64,000 nucleotides of DNA from an uncultured Sphingomonadaceae bacterium (GCA_947503245.1 CANNCV010000002.1:620001-684000), one strand, 5' to 3'; shown: positions 1 through 8,743, numbered from the stretch's first letter. A program made the numbers and translations. Notes: generated from the sequence alone by a model not told the origin.

Positions 1-210
1 ACAGAATTGTTCCGTCGTGAAGTGAACTTGGTCAATGGCGCCATTACATTGCGTCTGGAAAATGGCCTAGAATTCAGTGCATTTGCCCGGAACTTGCTCG
101 ACGAGCGTTTCATCACCACAACCTTTGACGGTGTTGCGCAAGCAGGCACAGTGTCTGGCTATCCAAACGCACCGCGTACATATGGCGGTACCATCCGGTT
201 CAAATTCTAA
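1..210 (+). CDS. TonB-dependent receptor, C-terminal end (5' part outside window)
   Basis: This is the last ~69 codons of a gene that begins before the window. The reading frame is open from base 1. The peptide contains the segment FARNLLDERF, typical of the last strands of TonB-dependent receptor barrels (the 'NLLD..Y' type motif), and it ends in a terminal Phe after alternating aromatic and polar residues, as required for outer-membrane barrel assembly. The family imports siderophores, vitamins or oligosaccharides across the outer membrane. Substrate cannot be inferred from this fragment. A strong terminator follows 21 bases after the stop. Confidence 0.8.
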   Translation, partial: TELFRREVNLVNGAITLRLENGLEFSAFARNLLDERFITTTFDGVAQAGTVSGYPNAPRTYGGTIRFKF

Positions 211-230
211 TTGCTGGATTACAGATAAAG

Positions 231-261
231 AAAAGGGGGCCATTTCTGGCCCCCTTTTTTT
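231..261 (+). terminator. Rho-independent terminator, probably bidirectional
   Basis: Perfect 7-bp stem GGGGGCC (235-241) and GGCCCCC (248-254) with a 6-nt loop, followed by a run of seven T and preceded by four A. It ends the receptor gene and could also serve the convergent acetyltransferase gene whose stop is at 281. Confidence 0.9.
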
Positions 262-280
262 GTCTTATATACTATAGTGC

Positions 281-811
281 TCAGGCGGCTCGAAGGTTGA
301 GATGCCGATCCAATGTCATAGAATAGCTTATAGATTGGGATGCGTCGCCCCGACCTGCACTATAGCGCATCTCTGCGCCCTGTTTTTGAAAGCCAAGCTT
401 TTCTATCACTCTGCCAGAGGCCGGATTATCCGCAAAATGGCTACACAATAGCTGCGGATGGCCCAGCAGGGCAGCAATCTCAATAACTGCTCTGGCGGCC
501 TCTGTTGCAAAGCCCTGCCCCCAATATTCACGCGCAATCCAGTAACCCAGTTCAGCCTTGCCCTCAAACTCACCCAAGCCACAGCTTCCGACAAGCCGCG
601 ATCCATCTTGGCCTGGCAATGTTAGGAAAAAACTGGGGTACATCGGGTCTTGTGGCCGCGATGCAAATTCACGCGCTGACTCTGGCGTATAAGGCCATGG
701 AGCAGAGGCCAGATTGCAAACAATGCCCTCATCATTAATGACACGAAATAGCTCAACCCAATCTTCGGGCCAGCCAGGTCTTAATAATAATCTTGCTGTA
801 CGGGTGAACAT
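281..811 (-). CDS. GNAT-family N-acetyltransferase (RimJ/RimL-like)
   Basis: Predicted 176-aa acetyl-CoA-dependent N-acetyltransferase. The N-terminus (TARLLLRPGWPEDW) and the centre (ELGYWIAREYWGQGFATEA) match the Acetyltransf_3/RimJ-type fold: 'LGYWI....WGQG.ATEA' is the acetyl-CoA binding stretch, followed by NPASGRVIEKLGF, the usual last helix-strand unit. The acceptor (ribosomal protein N-terminus, small molecule) is unknown. I chose the second in-frame ATG (811) because a GGA is spaced 7 nt before it; an ATG at 823 would add four residues. It is convergent with the receptor gene and shares the terminator between them. Confidence 0.85.
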   Translation of the reverse strand: MFTRTARLLLRPGWPEDWVELFRVINDEGIVCNLASAPWPYTPESAREFASRPQDPMYPSFFLTLPGQDGSRLVGSCGLGEFEGKAELGYWIAREYWGQGFATEAARAVIEIAALLGHPQLLCSHFADNPASGRVIEKLGFQKQGAEMRYSAGRGDASQSISYSMTLDRHLNLRAA

Positions 812-885
812 CACACATTCCATTCCTGCACTGACATGCGCGCCCTGAGCCTAAAAGGTGACATCAGCAGGTCAGTATTATGACA

Positions 886-920
886 GGAAAAGAAAAAGGG
901 AGCTGGGGTGACCCGCTCCC
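886..920 (-). terminator. Rho-independent terminator of rplU-rpmA
   Basis: Read on the minus strand, GGGAGC (920-915) pairs with GCTCCC (903-898) and is followed by TTTTTCTTTT. It lies about 70 bases past the rpmA stop. A second perfect hairpin (951-972) lies between it and the gene. Confidence 0.75.
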
Positions 921-950
921 TGTCTTTGGTTTGCTTAAAAAGCTAGCCCG

Positions 951-972
951 GGTCATCCCTTTATGGATGACC
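951..972. repeat. Perfect 8-bp hairpin in the rpmA 3' region
   Basis: GGTCATCC (951-958) and GGATGACC (965-972) form a perfect stem with a 6-nt loop, 18 bases beyond the rpmA stop. It has no long T run directly after it, so it may be an mRNA 3'-end stabiliser or an attenuating hairpin before the terminator. Confidence 0.6.
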
Positions 973-989
973 CTGTTGGAATCATCCGA

Positions 990-1259
990 TTATTCGGCGG
1001 CCTCCGCCATCACGTCCACTGACACATATTTTCGTGCCAGTTTGCCCGCATGGAAGCGTACTCGGCCACCAGTCAGCGCAAAAAGGGTGTGATCTTTACC
1101 CATGCCAACATTCGCACCCGGATACACTTTCGTACCGCGCTGGCGAATAATGATGTTGCCGCCTACTACAGCTTCACCACCAAATTTCTTTACGCCCAGA
1201 CGGCGGCCAGCTGAATCACGACCATTACGTGACGAACCGCCTGCTTTCTTATGTGCCAT
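990..1259 (-). CDS. rpmA: 50S ribosomal protein L27
   Basis: 89-aa protein of the large ribosomal subunit, near the peptidyl-transferase centre. The start [16 protein letters not shown] and the following [14 protein letters not shown] and [10 protein letters not shown] are signature L27 segments. The N-terminus begins directly with the mature-type sequence and has no Firmicutes-style cleavable extension. It lies 43 nt downstream of rplU on the same strand, the universal L21-L27 order. The C-terminus is slightly extended with an acidic AEAAE tail. Confidence 0.98.
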   Translation of the reverse strand: MAHKKAGGSSRNGRDSAGRRLGVKKFGGEAVVGGNIIIRQRGTKVYPGANVGMGKDHTLFALTGGRVRFHAGKLARKYVSVDVMAEAAE

Positions 1260-1302
1260 CTCAATCGCTCCTTAAATGCCCATCACGGCATCAATATTCT
1301 GT

Positions 1303-1788
1303 TTAGTCTTCAGTCTTTTTTGCCGCAGCTTTTTTGGCTGGTGCTTTTTTAGCAGGCGCCTTTTTCGCGGCTGGCTTTGCTGCTGCTTTCGCTGCAGGCT
1401 TTTTCACCGCTGCCGGTTTCTCAGCCGCTGCTTCAGCTTTTTCAGCTTCAGGCTTTTTGGCCGCTGCCTTTTTCGGGGCAGCTTTCTTTTCAGCGCCAAT
1501 ACCCGTAATTTTCAAAACGGTCTGATATTGGCGATGGCCCTGCTTACGGCGATAATTATGGCGACGCCGCTTTTTGAAAACGACGATCTTTTCACCGCGA
1601 TCTTGCGCAATAATTTCGGCAGAAACGGTAAGGCCTTTGGTATCTTTTACATCACCGCCATCACCAGCAAGCAGGACATCGTCCAGCATAATGGTGTCAC
1701 CAGCTTCTCCAGCCAGTTTTTCGACCGCAATTTTGTCTCCGGCTGCAACGCGATACTGTTTGCCGCCTGTGCGCACGATAGCGAACAT
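1303..1788 (-). CDS. rplU: 50S ribosomal protein L21 with Ala/Lys-rich C-terminal extension
   Basis: 161-aa large-subunit ribosomal protein. The first ~100 residues are a standard L21 ([14 protein letters not shown] at the start, [15 protein letters not shown] near residue 80-95). The last ~60 residues are an extra, low-complexity tail of Ala, Lys and Pro with PAKKA-like repeats and a short Glu/Ala patch. Typical L21 is about 103 aa, so the tail is an addition; similar tails are known in some alphaproteobacteria. I took the ATG at 1788, the canonical L21 start; an in-frame ATG 12 nt upstream would add MRDP. First gene of the rplU-rpmA operon. Confidence 0.96.
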   Translation of the reverse strand: MFAIVRTGGKQYRVAAGDKIAVEKLAGEAGDTIMLDDVLLAGDGGDVKDTKGLTVSAEIIAQDRGEKIVVFKKRRRHNYRRKQGHRQYQTVLKITGIGAEKKAAPKKAAAKKPEAEKAEAAAEKPAAVKKPAAKAAAKPAAKKAPAKKAPAKKAAAKKTED

Positions 1789-2016
1789 GGGATCTCTCAT
1801 CTTGTCTAATCAGTTAACCGGCGCGCAGCCTGAAGGCCGCAAAGCAAATGCCCTGCCGGATGAACGTGGTCCGTTAAGCCAAACCAGCTAGGCTGTCAAC
1901 CATGCTGTGCCTGATTAGCAAGAATTTTAGCGCTTATGAACGCGGCTTTTGTCATCATGGTTTTGCCTGCAAACTGGGCATTGTTGCTGCAATATCTATA
2001 GTGTATCGCCAACCAC

Positions 2017-2604
2017 ATGATACGTCTCTTTCCATCTAATAATTGGTCAGAAGCCGCACAATCGCGCCTTCTTCCATGCTTCACCGTGACAATGGCAATG
2101 GTGTTGCTTACTGGCTGCGCGGCGCAAACAGGCGATTTTCCGACCATTGCCAAGCGCCCGATTGAAAGCCTGCCGATTGATGACCAACCGGATATGGAGC
2201 GGATAGCTGCACGCAATGTAGTACCAAATGTAGCGCTCGATTCACAGACGCGCACCATCATCGCGAATCAGGTTGAACTGTCTCGGCAATCCAGCAAAGC
2301 GTTTGAGCAGGCTTTGCCCAATGCCAGAACCAGCGTTGCCGCCGCAGGATCTGCTGCAAAAGGCAGCGAATCATGGGCCAAGGCGCAGACCCGGTTGTCC
2401 GAGCTTATTGTGCTGCGTAACAGGACTGCTGCAACGCTCATCATCATCGATACAATGATTATTGATGCGCAGCGCAATGCGATGGCGGAAGACCTGATGG
2501 TTGATCTATCACCGATGTTCGCAGCGCAAAAAGAGATTTCAGCCATGGTCGATGCACAAGATGGTGAACTGGCTGCTCTTAATCGGCAATTGGGCGGCAA
2601 TTAA
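2017..2604 (+). CDS. Putative lipoprotein, unknown function
   Basis: Up to 195 aa. A hydrophobic stretch ends in the lipobox LLTGC (Cys at residue 34 of the longest form), so the mature protein is probably lipid-anchored in the envelope. The mature part is mostly helical and polar, with two hydrophobic Ile-rich turns around residues 140-148 (TLIIIDTMIIDA), and I recognise no domain. Start is uncertain: no clear ribosome-binding site precedes 2017, and later ATGs (2092, 2098) would leave almost no charged n-region before the lipobox. It is divergent from rplU and convergent with the YbaK-like gene. Confidence 0.7.
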   Translation: MIRLFPSNNWSEAAQSRLLPCFTVTMAMVLLTGCAAQTGDFPTIAKRPIESLPIDDQPDMERIAARNVVPNVALDSQTRTIIANQVELSRQSSKAFEQALPNARTSVAAAGSAAKGSESWAKAQTRLSELIVLRNRTAATLIIIDTMIIDAQRNAMAEDLMVDLSPMFAAQKEISAMVDAQDGELAALNRQLGGN

Positions 2605-2629
2605 TTATTGGACCAAACCTATTTCAAAT

Positions 2630-3139
2630 TCAGCTATTTTCGGCTTTTGCCGGAACGGGAATGATAAGCGGTGAATGTCCCCAATGCGCCAAGATTCGCA
2701 CCAGTGCCAATCCTGAAAGGGTGATCGTTGCAGTATTGCGCAATGGGTGAATATTGACCCTTGGCTGTGCTGTCAGAATTTCATCCAGCACCACTTGCAC
2801 CTTGCTGCCACTGTCATTCATCGCCGCAAGGGGTGTCACAGAGCCGGGCGTGACACCCAATAATGCCTTCATTTCCTCTGCACTGGCAAAGCTAAAGCGT
2901 TTTGCCATCATGATTTTGCGCAGACTATTAAGGTCAACGCGCTTATGCGCAGGCACTGTGACCAGAGAGAAGATGCCATCTGCATCTTTTAAGAAAAGGT
3001 TCTTGGTCGCCGCTCCCGCAATATTTTTTTCAATCTGGTTGCTTTCCAGCACGGTGAAAACCGCTGGGTGATCAACCTGCTCAAAACTGATACCCAGCGA
3101 ATCCAGATCATTATGGAGTCGTGTTTCCTGATCGCTCAA
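2630..3139 (-). CDS. YbaK/ProX-type aminoacyl-tRNA editing domain protein
   Basis: 169-aa free-standing editing-domain protein of the YbaK/ProRS-associated family, which hydrolyses mischarged tRNAs (for example Ala- or Cys-tRNA-Pro). Seen: LGISFEQVDHPAVFTV at the start, KNLFLKDADGIFSLVTVPA with the conserved Lys, then GVTPGSVTPLAAMND, the family's characteristic G-V-x-P-G-S-V-x-P loop. I chose the TTG start at 3139 because a perfect AGGAGG lies 6 nt upstream; the alternative ATG at 3187 would overlap the upstream gene and has no such site. Probably co-transcribed with the VOC gene upstream (28 nt apart). Confidence 0.85.
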   Translation of the reverse strand: MSDQETRLHNDLDSLGISFEQVDHPAVFTVLESNQIEKNIAGAATKNLFLKDADGIFSLVTVPAHKRVDLNSLRKIMMAKRFSFASAEEMKALLGVTPGSVTPLAAMNDSGSKVQVVLDEILTAQPRVNIHPLRNTATITLSGLALVRILAHWGHSPLIIPVPAKAENS

Positions 3140-3167
3140 CACACGCCTCCTAATATAAAGTGGCCAA

Positions 3168-3545
3168 TTACATTCTGTGCAGTGCACATAGCTTATTGCC
3201 GTCCGGGTCGCGCAAATAGGCCAGATACATTTTCATGCCATTGCCTTCACGAACACCTGGTGGGTCTTCAATGGCTGTACCGCCCGCTTCCACGCCCGCT
3301 GCATGCCATGCATCCGCTTCTTCCGGATTGGCCATCGCAAAGCCCACGGTCATGCCATTGCCGCAACTGGCAGGCTCTCCATCAATGGGGGGTGTGACGA
3401 GGAAAAGGCCGTCATTGTGCATATAAATTAACCGGCCTTTGGGGTCGATGATACCCGGATTACCGCCAATAGCGCCAAAGGTCGCATCGTAAAAAGTCTT
3501 AGACCGTTCAATATCGTCGCTGCCGACCATCATATGGCTATACAT
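3168..3545 (-). CDS. VOC-fold (glyoxalase/bleomycin-resistance-like) protein
   Basis: 125-aa protein of the vicinal oxygen chelate superfamily. The start MYSHMMVGSDDIERSKTFYD is the typical first beta-strand and helix ('V.D.ERS..FYDA'), and the end YLRDPDGNKLCALH is the usual metal-site strand (DPDGN). One module only, so probably a dimer or a single-metal-site member. The substrate is unknown; related proteins are annotated as lactoylglutathione-lyase-like. It is the first gene of a likely two-gene unit with the YbaK-like protein. Confidence 0.85.
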   Translation of the reverse strand: MYSHMMVGSDDIERSKTFYDATFGAIGGNPGIIDPKGRLIYMHNDGLFLVTPPIDGEPASCGNGMTVGFAMANPEEADAWHAAGVEAGGTAIEDPPGVREGNGMKMYLAYLRDPDGNKLCALHRM

Positions 3546-3679
3546 TTTCGCTCTCCTGATTGTTTATCGATATATTGGTTATTGCCATTTGTGCCAGATG
3601 TGCAAGCGATGATTATAGTCTTGTTTTTCCCACCTTGCATCAACATCTCACAGGCTATCCAAAAACAGGAACCACAATC

Positions 3680-4660
3680 ATGCCCGCATCGCCCACACCT
3701 CAAACAATAGCCATTATTGGCGCCGGCATGTCTGGGCTGGCCGCTGCCAATGCTTTGGTTGCCGCTGGGCATAAAGTGGAGCTGTTTGATAAAGGCCGTG
3801 GGCCGGGTGGGCGCATGTCCACGCGCCGCATGACAGATGACAATGGCACAGAACGCCATTTCGACCATGGTGCGCAATATTTTACGGCGCGCGACCCCCA
3901 TTTTGCCAAACAAAGTGAAGAATGGGCGGCCCAAACTATTATTGCACCTTGGCCAGAGGCAGGCGCAGATGCCTGGGTTGGTGTTCCGGGAATGAACGCA
4001 CCGATAAGAGCCATGGCCAATGCGCATGATGTGCATTGGGCGAAACGCATTGCCAGCATTGCCCGCCATGATGATGGCTGGATGATGACAACTGAAAAAG
4101 GCAGGAATCACGGCCCCTTTGCCATAGTCATTATTGCCGTACCCGCCGAGCAAGTCGCGCCATTGGTTGCAGAGCACAATATCGATTTTGCGAACAAGGC
4201 TTCAGACATTGAGTCAGCACCATGCTGGACCGTCATGCTGGGTTTTGAAGCTGCTCTGGATACTGAGATACAAACAATTCGCGACCATGGGCCAATAGGC
4301 TGGGCCGCACGCAACAATGCAAAGCCTGGCAGACAGGACACAGAAAATTGGGTTATTCAGGCCAATCCCAAATGGTCTCAGCAATATTTGGAAGAGGATA
4401 AAGAGGTCATTGCGGGGATGATGCGCGAAGCCTTGACCTCGGCTATAGGATTGTCAAAATTGCCAGACCCGATCATCGCAGCTGCGCATCGCTGGCGCTA
4501 TGCCATGGTGCCGCAGGTCGAACGGAGTGATACGCCCTTTTTGTGGGATAATGATCGGCAGCTTGGCCTTTGCGGGGATTGGTTATCCGGCCCGCGCATT
4601 GAAAATGCATGGCTATCTGGTCACTTGCTTGGTCAGGCCATTGGTGAAAACGTCGGCTGA
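3680..4660 (+). CDS. FAD/NAD(P)-dependent oxidoreductase, renalase-like
   Basis: 326-aa flavoprotein. A Rossmann dinucleotide motif (IIGAGMSGLAAANAL) begins at residue 10, followed by the GRGPGGRMSTRR segment and FDHGAQYFT, a pattern of the COG3380/renalase-like amine-oxidase relatives. A second FAD-contact stretch lies at the end (LGLCGDWLSGPRIENAWLSG). The substrate is unknown; human renalase oxidises aberrant NAD(P)H isomers. I chose the ATG at 3680 since CAGGA lies upstream and the motif then begins at the usual distance; an in-frame start at 3560 would add 40 unconserved residues. Convergent with uppP, 21 nt apart. Confidence 0.85.
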   Translation: MPASPTPQTIAIIGAGMSGLAAANALVAAGHKVELFDKGRGPGGRMSTRRMTDDNGTERHFDHGAQYFTARDPHFAKQSEEWAAQTIIAPWPEAGADAWVGVPGMNAPIRAMANAHDVHWAKRIASIARHDDGWMMTTEKGRNHGPFAIVIIAVPAEQVAPLVAEHNIDFANKASDIESAPCWTVMLGFEAALDTEIQTIRDHGPIGWAARNNAKPGRQDTENWVIQANPKWSQQYLEEDKEVIAGMMREALTSAIGLSKLPDPIIAAAHRWRYAMVPQVERSDTPFLWDNDRQLGLCGDWLSGPRIENAWLSGHLLGQAIGENVG

Positions 4661-4681
4661 GACAATGGCTAAGCCAGTATC

Positions 4682-5509
4682 TTAACCGCTTACAGCAGAA
4701 CCTATGGTGCCCATATTGAGCAGCACCAAAAGCAATATGCCCATAGCCACACGGTAAATCACAAACACCATCATTGATGCACGTTTCAGAAACTGCATCA
4801 AAAACGCCATTGTTGCCAATGCCGCCACAAAGGTTAGCGCGCCGACAATCAGTGCCTCCACGACCAGTTCGCTGCCCGCTTCAAAAAGATCAGGCACGAT
4901 AAGCACGCCAGCGCCAGCAACTGCCGGTATGGACAAAAGGAATGAAAAGCGCGCCGCTTCAACCCGGCCAAAACCCAGGAACCGCGCCGCCGTCATGGTG
5001 ACGCCTGAACGGCTGGTGCCCGGAATAAGTGCTAATGCCTGTGACAGGCCAACAATGATGCCATCGCGCAACGTCATATCTTCATAGCTGCGGTCAGAGC
5101 GGCCATAACGATCAGCAATGCCCAGCAATATGCCATAAACGATCAGATTGACGGCAATCAGCTCTGCAAAGCGCAGGCCTTCCAGATAGCCACCCAATTT
5201 AAGAAAAAGCCCAAAAATAACTGCTGGAATTGTGCCGATAACAATCCACCAGAACAGTCTGCGCTCTTCCGGTGCCTTGCCTATGCCAATAGTCGCCAGC
5301 CCGCCTTTGGCCAGCCCCATGGCATCACGGAAGAAATAGGTGATAATAGCCAGTAATGAACCAATATGGGCAGCAACATCTATCAGCGGCCCTTGATCGC
5401 CAAAGCTGGTGGCATATTGGATGAGGATAAGATGCCCGGAGGACGATATGGGCAGAAACTCGCTAATCCCCTGAACGATGGCGATAATCAGCATTTGCAA
5501 AAACGACAT
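4682..5509 (-). CDS. uppP: Undecaprenyl-diphosphatase
   Basis: 275-aa integral membrane phosphatase (BacA/UppP) that dephosphorylates undecaprenyl pyrophosphate to recycle the lipid carrier for peptidoglycan and surface polysaccharide synthesis. Seen: the start IVQGISEFLPISSSGHL with the catalytic E-rich/PISSSGH motif, and PGTSRSGVTM in the middle, the second active-site motif. Multiple hydrophobic helices and a length near 270 aa fit the family. It is monocistronic as far as can be seen, divergent from gltD across a 330-nt AT-rich spacer. Confidence 0.97.
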   Translation of the reverse strand: MSFLQMLIIAIVQGISEFLPISSSGHLILIQYATSFGDQGPLIDVAAHIGSLLAIITYFFRDAMGLAKGGLATIGIGKAPEERRLFWWIVIGTIPAVIFGLFLKLGGYLEGLRFAELIAVNLIVYGILLGIADRYGRSDRSYEDMTLRDGIIVGLSQALALIPGTSRSGVTMTAARFLGFGRVEAARFSFLLSIPAVAGAGVLIVPDLFEAGSELVVEALIVGALTFVAALATMAFLMQFLKRASMMVFVIYRVAMGILLLVLLNMGTIGSAVSG

Positions 5510-5842
5510 TGGGTACTTTTCCAGCTATTGGGGTAAATTCTATCAATACCCTGCATCTCATAATGATGGGATACGACATTGTCGCTATTTTTTGTATTAG
5601 ACGATAGATATGACACATATAAGTACAAATCGGCCTTAATAATTTATAAAAACCTCTCTACCCGCGTTTGCTGCGTTTAATCTCTAAATTATAGGTAAGT
5701 ATAGCTGTCCTATGCAATGTTTTTCGCGTGACAAAAGCCGAATCTTGGCTTATCAGACTTTAGCAAGAACAGCAGTGCAAATACGATCCTGCGTAATGGC
5801 TGAATGTTCTGCACCCAATATTAATGCAATCGGGAAGTGACT
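5510..5842. other. AT-rich divergent intergenic region (uppP / gltD)
   Basis: About 330 bases without a supported gene. It should carry promoters for uppP (minus) and the glt operon (plus). A small hairpin AAGCC...GGCTT is present near 5735-5751. I looked for a sigma-54 -24/-12 element or an NtrC dyad before gltD and did not find a convincing one. Confidence 0.6.
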
Positions 5843-7279
5843 ATGGGCGATGAAACGCCAGAAAAAATGCTGCAATTTGTTGACCGCGACCAGCAATACC
5901 CTGTCAAACGGGATGCCAAGGTGCGTGCGCTCGATTTTGAAGAAATTTCCGATCTTTATGCGAAGCGGGTTGCAAAGGAGCAATCCGCCCGATGTTCCCA
6001 ATGCGGCGTGCCTTATTGTTCAAACCATTGTCCTTTAGGCAACCATATTCCCGATTGGTTGAAACTCACTGCGGAAGGCCGCTTACGTGAAGCTTATGAG
6101 CTGTCAAACGCGACATCTACCATGCCCGAAATCTGCGGGCGCATCTGCCCGCAAGACCGGCTTTGCGAAGGCAATTGCGTCATTGAGTTTTCCGGCCATG
6201 ATGCTGTCACCATCGGATCGGTTGAGAAATATATTACCGATACTGCATGGGATAATGGCTGGGTAGAGCCCGTTGCCGTCGGCCCGGCACGCGGGCAATC
6301 TATTGGCGTTATCGGCGCTGGTCCGGCAGGTCTGGCTACGGCTGAATATATGCGCATGGGCGGCTATGATGTGCATGTCTATGATCGTTATGATCGCGCG
6401 GGCGGGCTTTTGACCTATGGCATCCCCGGTTTTAAGCTGGAAAAGCCAGTGGTCATGCGGCGTATCGAACGGCTGATGGAGGCCGGCATCGTTTTTCATC
6501 AGGGGTTTGACGTTGGCCGCGATGCCACACTGGACCAATTGCGCGCCAAGCATGATGCTCTGCTGGTTGCAACAGGCGTTTATAAAGCGCGCGACCTCAC
6601 CACCCCGGGTACTGATCTTGCCGGTGTTCACCCTGCCCTTGATTATCTGACATCATCCAATCGGCGCGGTTTCGGTGATGATCTTCAGCAATTTGATTGC
6701 GGTGATCTGTCCGCAAAAGACAAGAATGTCATCGTTATAGGCGGCGGTGATACCGCCATGGACTGTGTACGCACAGCCATTCGCCAAGGTGCAAAATCGG
6801 TAAAATGCCTGTACCGCCGTGACCGTGACAATATGCCCGGCTCTCAGCGTGAAGTACAAAATGCAGAAGAAGAAGGCGTTGAATTTGTCTGGCTGTCTGC
6901 CCCTCTGGCTGTACATGGCAGCGACAAAGTAGAGAGCGTGGAAGTTCAGCAAATGCGGTTAGGCGCCCCTGACTTTTCAGGACGTCGTTCGCCGGAACCT
7001 GTCACCGGTGCAACCACCAATATGCCAGCCGACCTTGTCATCGGCGCTTTGGGTTTTGAGCCAGAGGCCCTGCCCCAAATGTTTGATGCACCAGAGCTAA
7101 CAGTTACGCGTTGGGGCACTTTGCTGGTTGACCACAAGACGATGATGACCAATCTTGATGGCGTTTTTGCAGCAGGCGATATTGTGCGCGGCGCCTCTTT
7201 GGTGGTGTGGGCTATTCGTGATGGCCGCGATGTGGCAGAACATATGCACACATATCTAAAAGCCGCTGCACGAAAGTAA
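5843..7279 (+). CDS. gltD: Glutamate synthase (NADPH) small subunit
   Basis: 478-aa beta subunit of GOGAT. It takes electrons from NADPH and passes them through Fe-S clusters to the large subunit, which makes glutamate from glutamine and 2-oxoglutarate. Seen: N-terminal cysteine motifs CSQCGVPYCSNHC and CGRICPQDRLCEGNC for the [4Fe-4S] centres; a first dinucleotide fold at GVIGAGPAGLA (FAD); a second at VIVIGGGDTAMDC (NADPH); and the C-terminal FAAGDIVRGASLVVWAI. Length is typical. I prefer the ATG at 5843 because CGGGAAG lies 5 nt before it. First gene of the glt operon; unusually, three other genes separate it from gltB. Confidence 0.97.
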   Translation: MGDETPEKMLQFVDRDQQYPVKRDAKVRALDFEEISDLYAKRVAKEQSARCSQCGVPYCSNHCPLGNHIPDWLKLTAEGRLREAYELSNATSTMPEICGRICPQDRLCEGNCVIEFSGHDAVTIGSVEKYITDTAWDNGWVEPVAVGPARGQSIGVIGAGPAGLATAEYMRMGGYDVHVYDRYDRAGGLLTYGIPGFKLEKPVVMRRIERLMEAGIVFHQGFDVGRDATLDQLRAKHDALLVATGVYKARDLTTPGTDLAGVHPALDYLTSSNRRGFGDDLQQFDCGDLSAKDKNVIVIGGGDTAMDCVRTAIRQGAKSVKCLYRRDRDNMPGSQREVQNAEEEGVEFVWLSAPLAVHGSDKVESVEVQQMRLGAPDFSGRRSPEPVTGATTNMPADLVIGALGFEPEALPQMFDAPELTVTRWGTLLVDHKTMMTNLDGVFAAGDIVRGASLVVWAIRDGRDVAEHMHTYLKAAARK

Positions 7280-7285
7280 CCGACT

Positions 7286-8029
7286 ATGACCAAAAAACCC
7301 TTCATCCTCGCTCTGGCCTTGCTTGCCACACAGCCTGCTTTTGCCGGAATACATGCTGATGGTCCGCTTATCCAGTCAAGCGAGGAAGATGCGCTGTACA
7401 AAGCAGCCTATGAGATGGCTATTCTGCAACAGGGCGATGCGAATTTTAGCGATGAGTTGCTGGCCAGCATGTCCAGTCAAATCTATATTGCTTATAGCGA
7501 AATCCCCGAATTTGCGGAATTGGAAGAAGCTTCACCGGGCTTTCTTGATGCGCTGGTTGCTGCAGTAATGCCGGTAATCGTCAAACAAACAAAAGATTCA
7601 TACCCTGCCCTTTATGACAATTTGGCAAAATTTTATGCCAAGAACCTTGAATTGGAAGACATTGAGAATGCCACGCGGTTTTTCGCTACGGATAGCTATC
7701 GTGTTATCCGCGAGAGCACAGAAAACAATCTAGACATGTCATCTATTCTCTCTGGCGCTGCCGAAGACCCGGACGGCAATATATCATCCGAGGATTTGGA
7801 GAAGCTGGTCGAAAATTCGGTCGCGCAATCTGTCGGCGGTTGGGACAAGCAGGTCAGAGCAGACCTATTGAAATTTGCGTTCACGCCGACTGGTCGAAAA
7901 ATGACAAGCCTTCGCGAGCAGCGCAACCAGATTGAAGCCGATTGGGCGAATGAAAGTACGCCTGAAGAAGACCGCGAATTGGAAGAAGTTCTTGAAAATG
8001 TCATCCTAAAATTCGCTGAAGCAGAATGA
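7286..8029 (+). CDS. Exported DUF2059-like protein, first of three
   Basis: 247 aa. Residues 1-20 are a clear signal peptide (MTKKPFILALALLA then AFAG). The mature part is helical and acidic. It contains a stretch resembling the DUF2059 repeat unit: KFYAKNLELEDIENATRFFATDSYRVIRES (residues ~112-141 region) has the 'y...fs..El..l..Fy.sp.G.k' pattern. A second similar unit, LLKFAFTPTGRKM, lies near the end. DUF2059 proteins are periplasmic or surface helical proteins of unknown function. Starts 6 nt after gltD, so it is co-transcribed. It is more divergent from the family than the next two. Confidence 0.75.
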   Translation: MTKKPFILALALLATQPAFAGIHADGPLIQSSEEDALYKAAYEMAILQQGDANFSDELLASMSSQIYIAYSEIPEFAELEEASPGFLDALVAAVMPVIVKQTKDSYPALYDNLAKFYAKNLELEDIENATRFFATDSYRVIRESTENNLDMSSILSGAAEDPDGNISSEDLEKLVENSVAQSVGGWDKQVRADLLKFAFTPTGRKMTSLREQRNQIEADWANESTPEEDRELEEVLENVILKFAEAE

Positions 8030-8040
8030 GGAGTCTGAAT

Positions 8041-8742
8041 ATGCGTAAATTGGTCATGATCTCAGCATTGGCGCTTTGTACAACCATGCCTGCCAATGCC
8101 GTTGCTGGCCCCTTGGGCACGCCCGATATTGCAGCTGAAACAGAAAATAGCGAAGCATTGGCTTTGGCCGCGTTAATGCTCAATGCCGAAACTGTAGACA
8201 TATCCCTGCGCGAAGGTTTTGAGAAAGAATTTCGCGCTGCCTTATTCGCAGACCCTGCATCGGCACCAATATTTAAAGACCATCCTAAATTGGTCGATAA
8301 TCTTATTTCCACCTTAAAACCGGTTTTGCGGGATTTCATGGTCGCCGATCTGCCCAATGTGCAATCGCAACTGGCGTCGATGTTGGCAGGCGAAATGACG
8401 AACAAACAAATCTCTGTCGCAGTTGCCTATCTGAATACGCCTATCGGGCAAGAGGCTTTTAAATCCGGCGTTGCTGCTGGTGCAAAATTGGGAGCGGACA
8501 GCGCAGAAACTGATAAGCTGATTGACGAAATCGCCAATAATTTAACGGAAAAAGCCTCGCCTGAGGATCAAGCGCTGGCGGCGACCTTTGTATTGTCAGG
8601 CGCAGCTAACAAATTGGGCTCCTTGGCACCGGAAATTGCCAAACTATCGGAACAATGGGGCAAAAAGGTCAGTGATGACAATTCAGATGTGATTATCGCA
8701 AAAACAACTGAGGTTTTTACGCAATATTTTGCGGAGGAATAA
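8041..8742 (+). CDS. Exported DUF2059-like protein, second of three
   Basis: 233 aa with an N-terminal signal peptide (MRKLVMISALALCTTMPANAVAG). The DUF2059-like core is visible as SQLASMLAGEMTNKQISVAV followed by AYLNTPIGQEAFKSG, that is, the 'El..i..fy.tp.Gq.f' pattern. A second similar unit is recognisable near residues 185-215. I took the ATG at 8041 because GAGGAG lies 7 nt before it; an ATG at 8026 overlaps the previous stop but has no site. It sits between two paralogue-like genes in the glt operon. Function unknown; envelope location inferred from the signal peptide. Confidence 0.8.
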   Translation: MRKLVMISALALCTTMPANAVAGPLGTPDIAAETENSEALALAALMLNAETVDISLREGFEKEFRAALFADPASAPIFKDHPKLVDNLISTLKPVLRDFMVADLPNVQSQLASMLAGEMTNKQISVAVAYLNTPIGQEAFKSGVAAGAKLGADSAETDKLIDEIANNLTEKASPEDQALAATFVLSGAANKLGSLAPEIAKLSEQWGKKVSDDNSDVIIAKTTEVFTQYFAEE

Positions 8743-8743
8743 G

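Noticed and set aside
1276-1809. Long plus-strand reading frames opposite rplU, rich in Phe, Cys and Ala
   Set aside because: They are the shadow of the low-complexity Ala/Lys tail of L21; composition and position give no support for a second gene.
3530-4177. 215-codon minus-strand frame over the flavoprotein gene
   Set aside because: It lies opposite a clear Rossmann-fold gene and has the Cys/His-rich look of an antisense shadow.
5797-5836. Sigma-54 or NtrC element upstream of gltD
   Set aside because: TGGC and TGC elements are present but the spacing is wrong and no NtrC dyad is seen.
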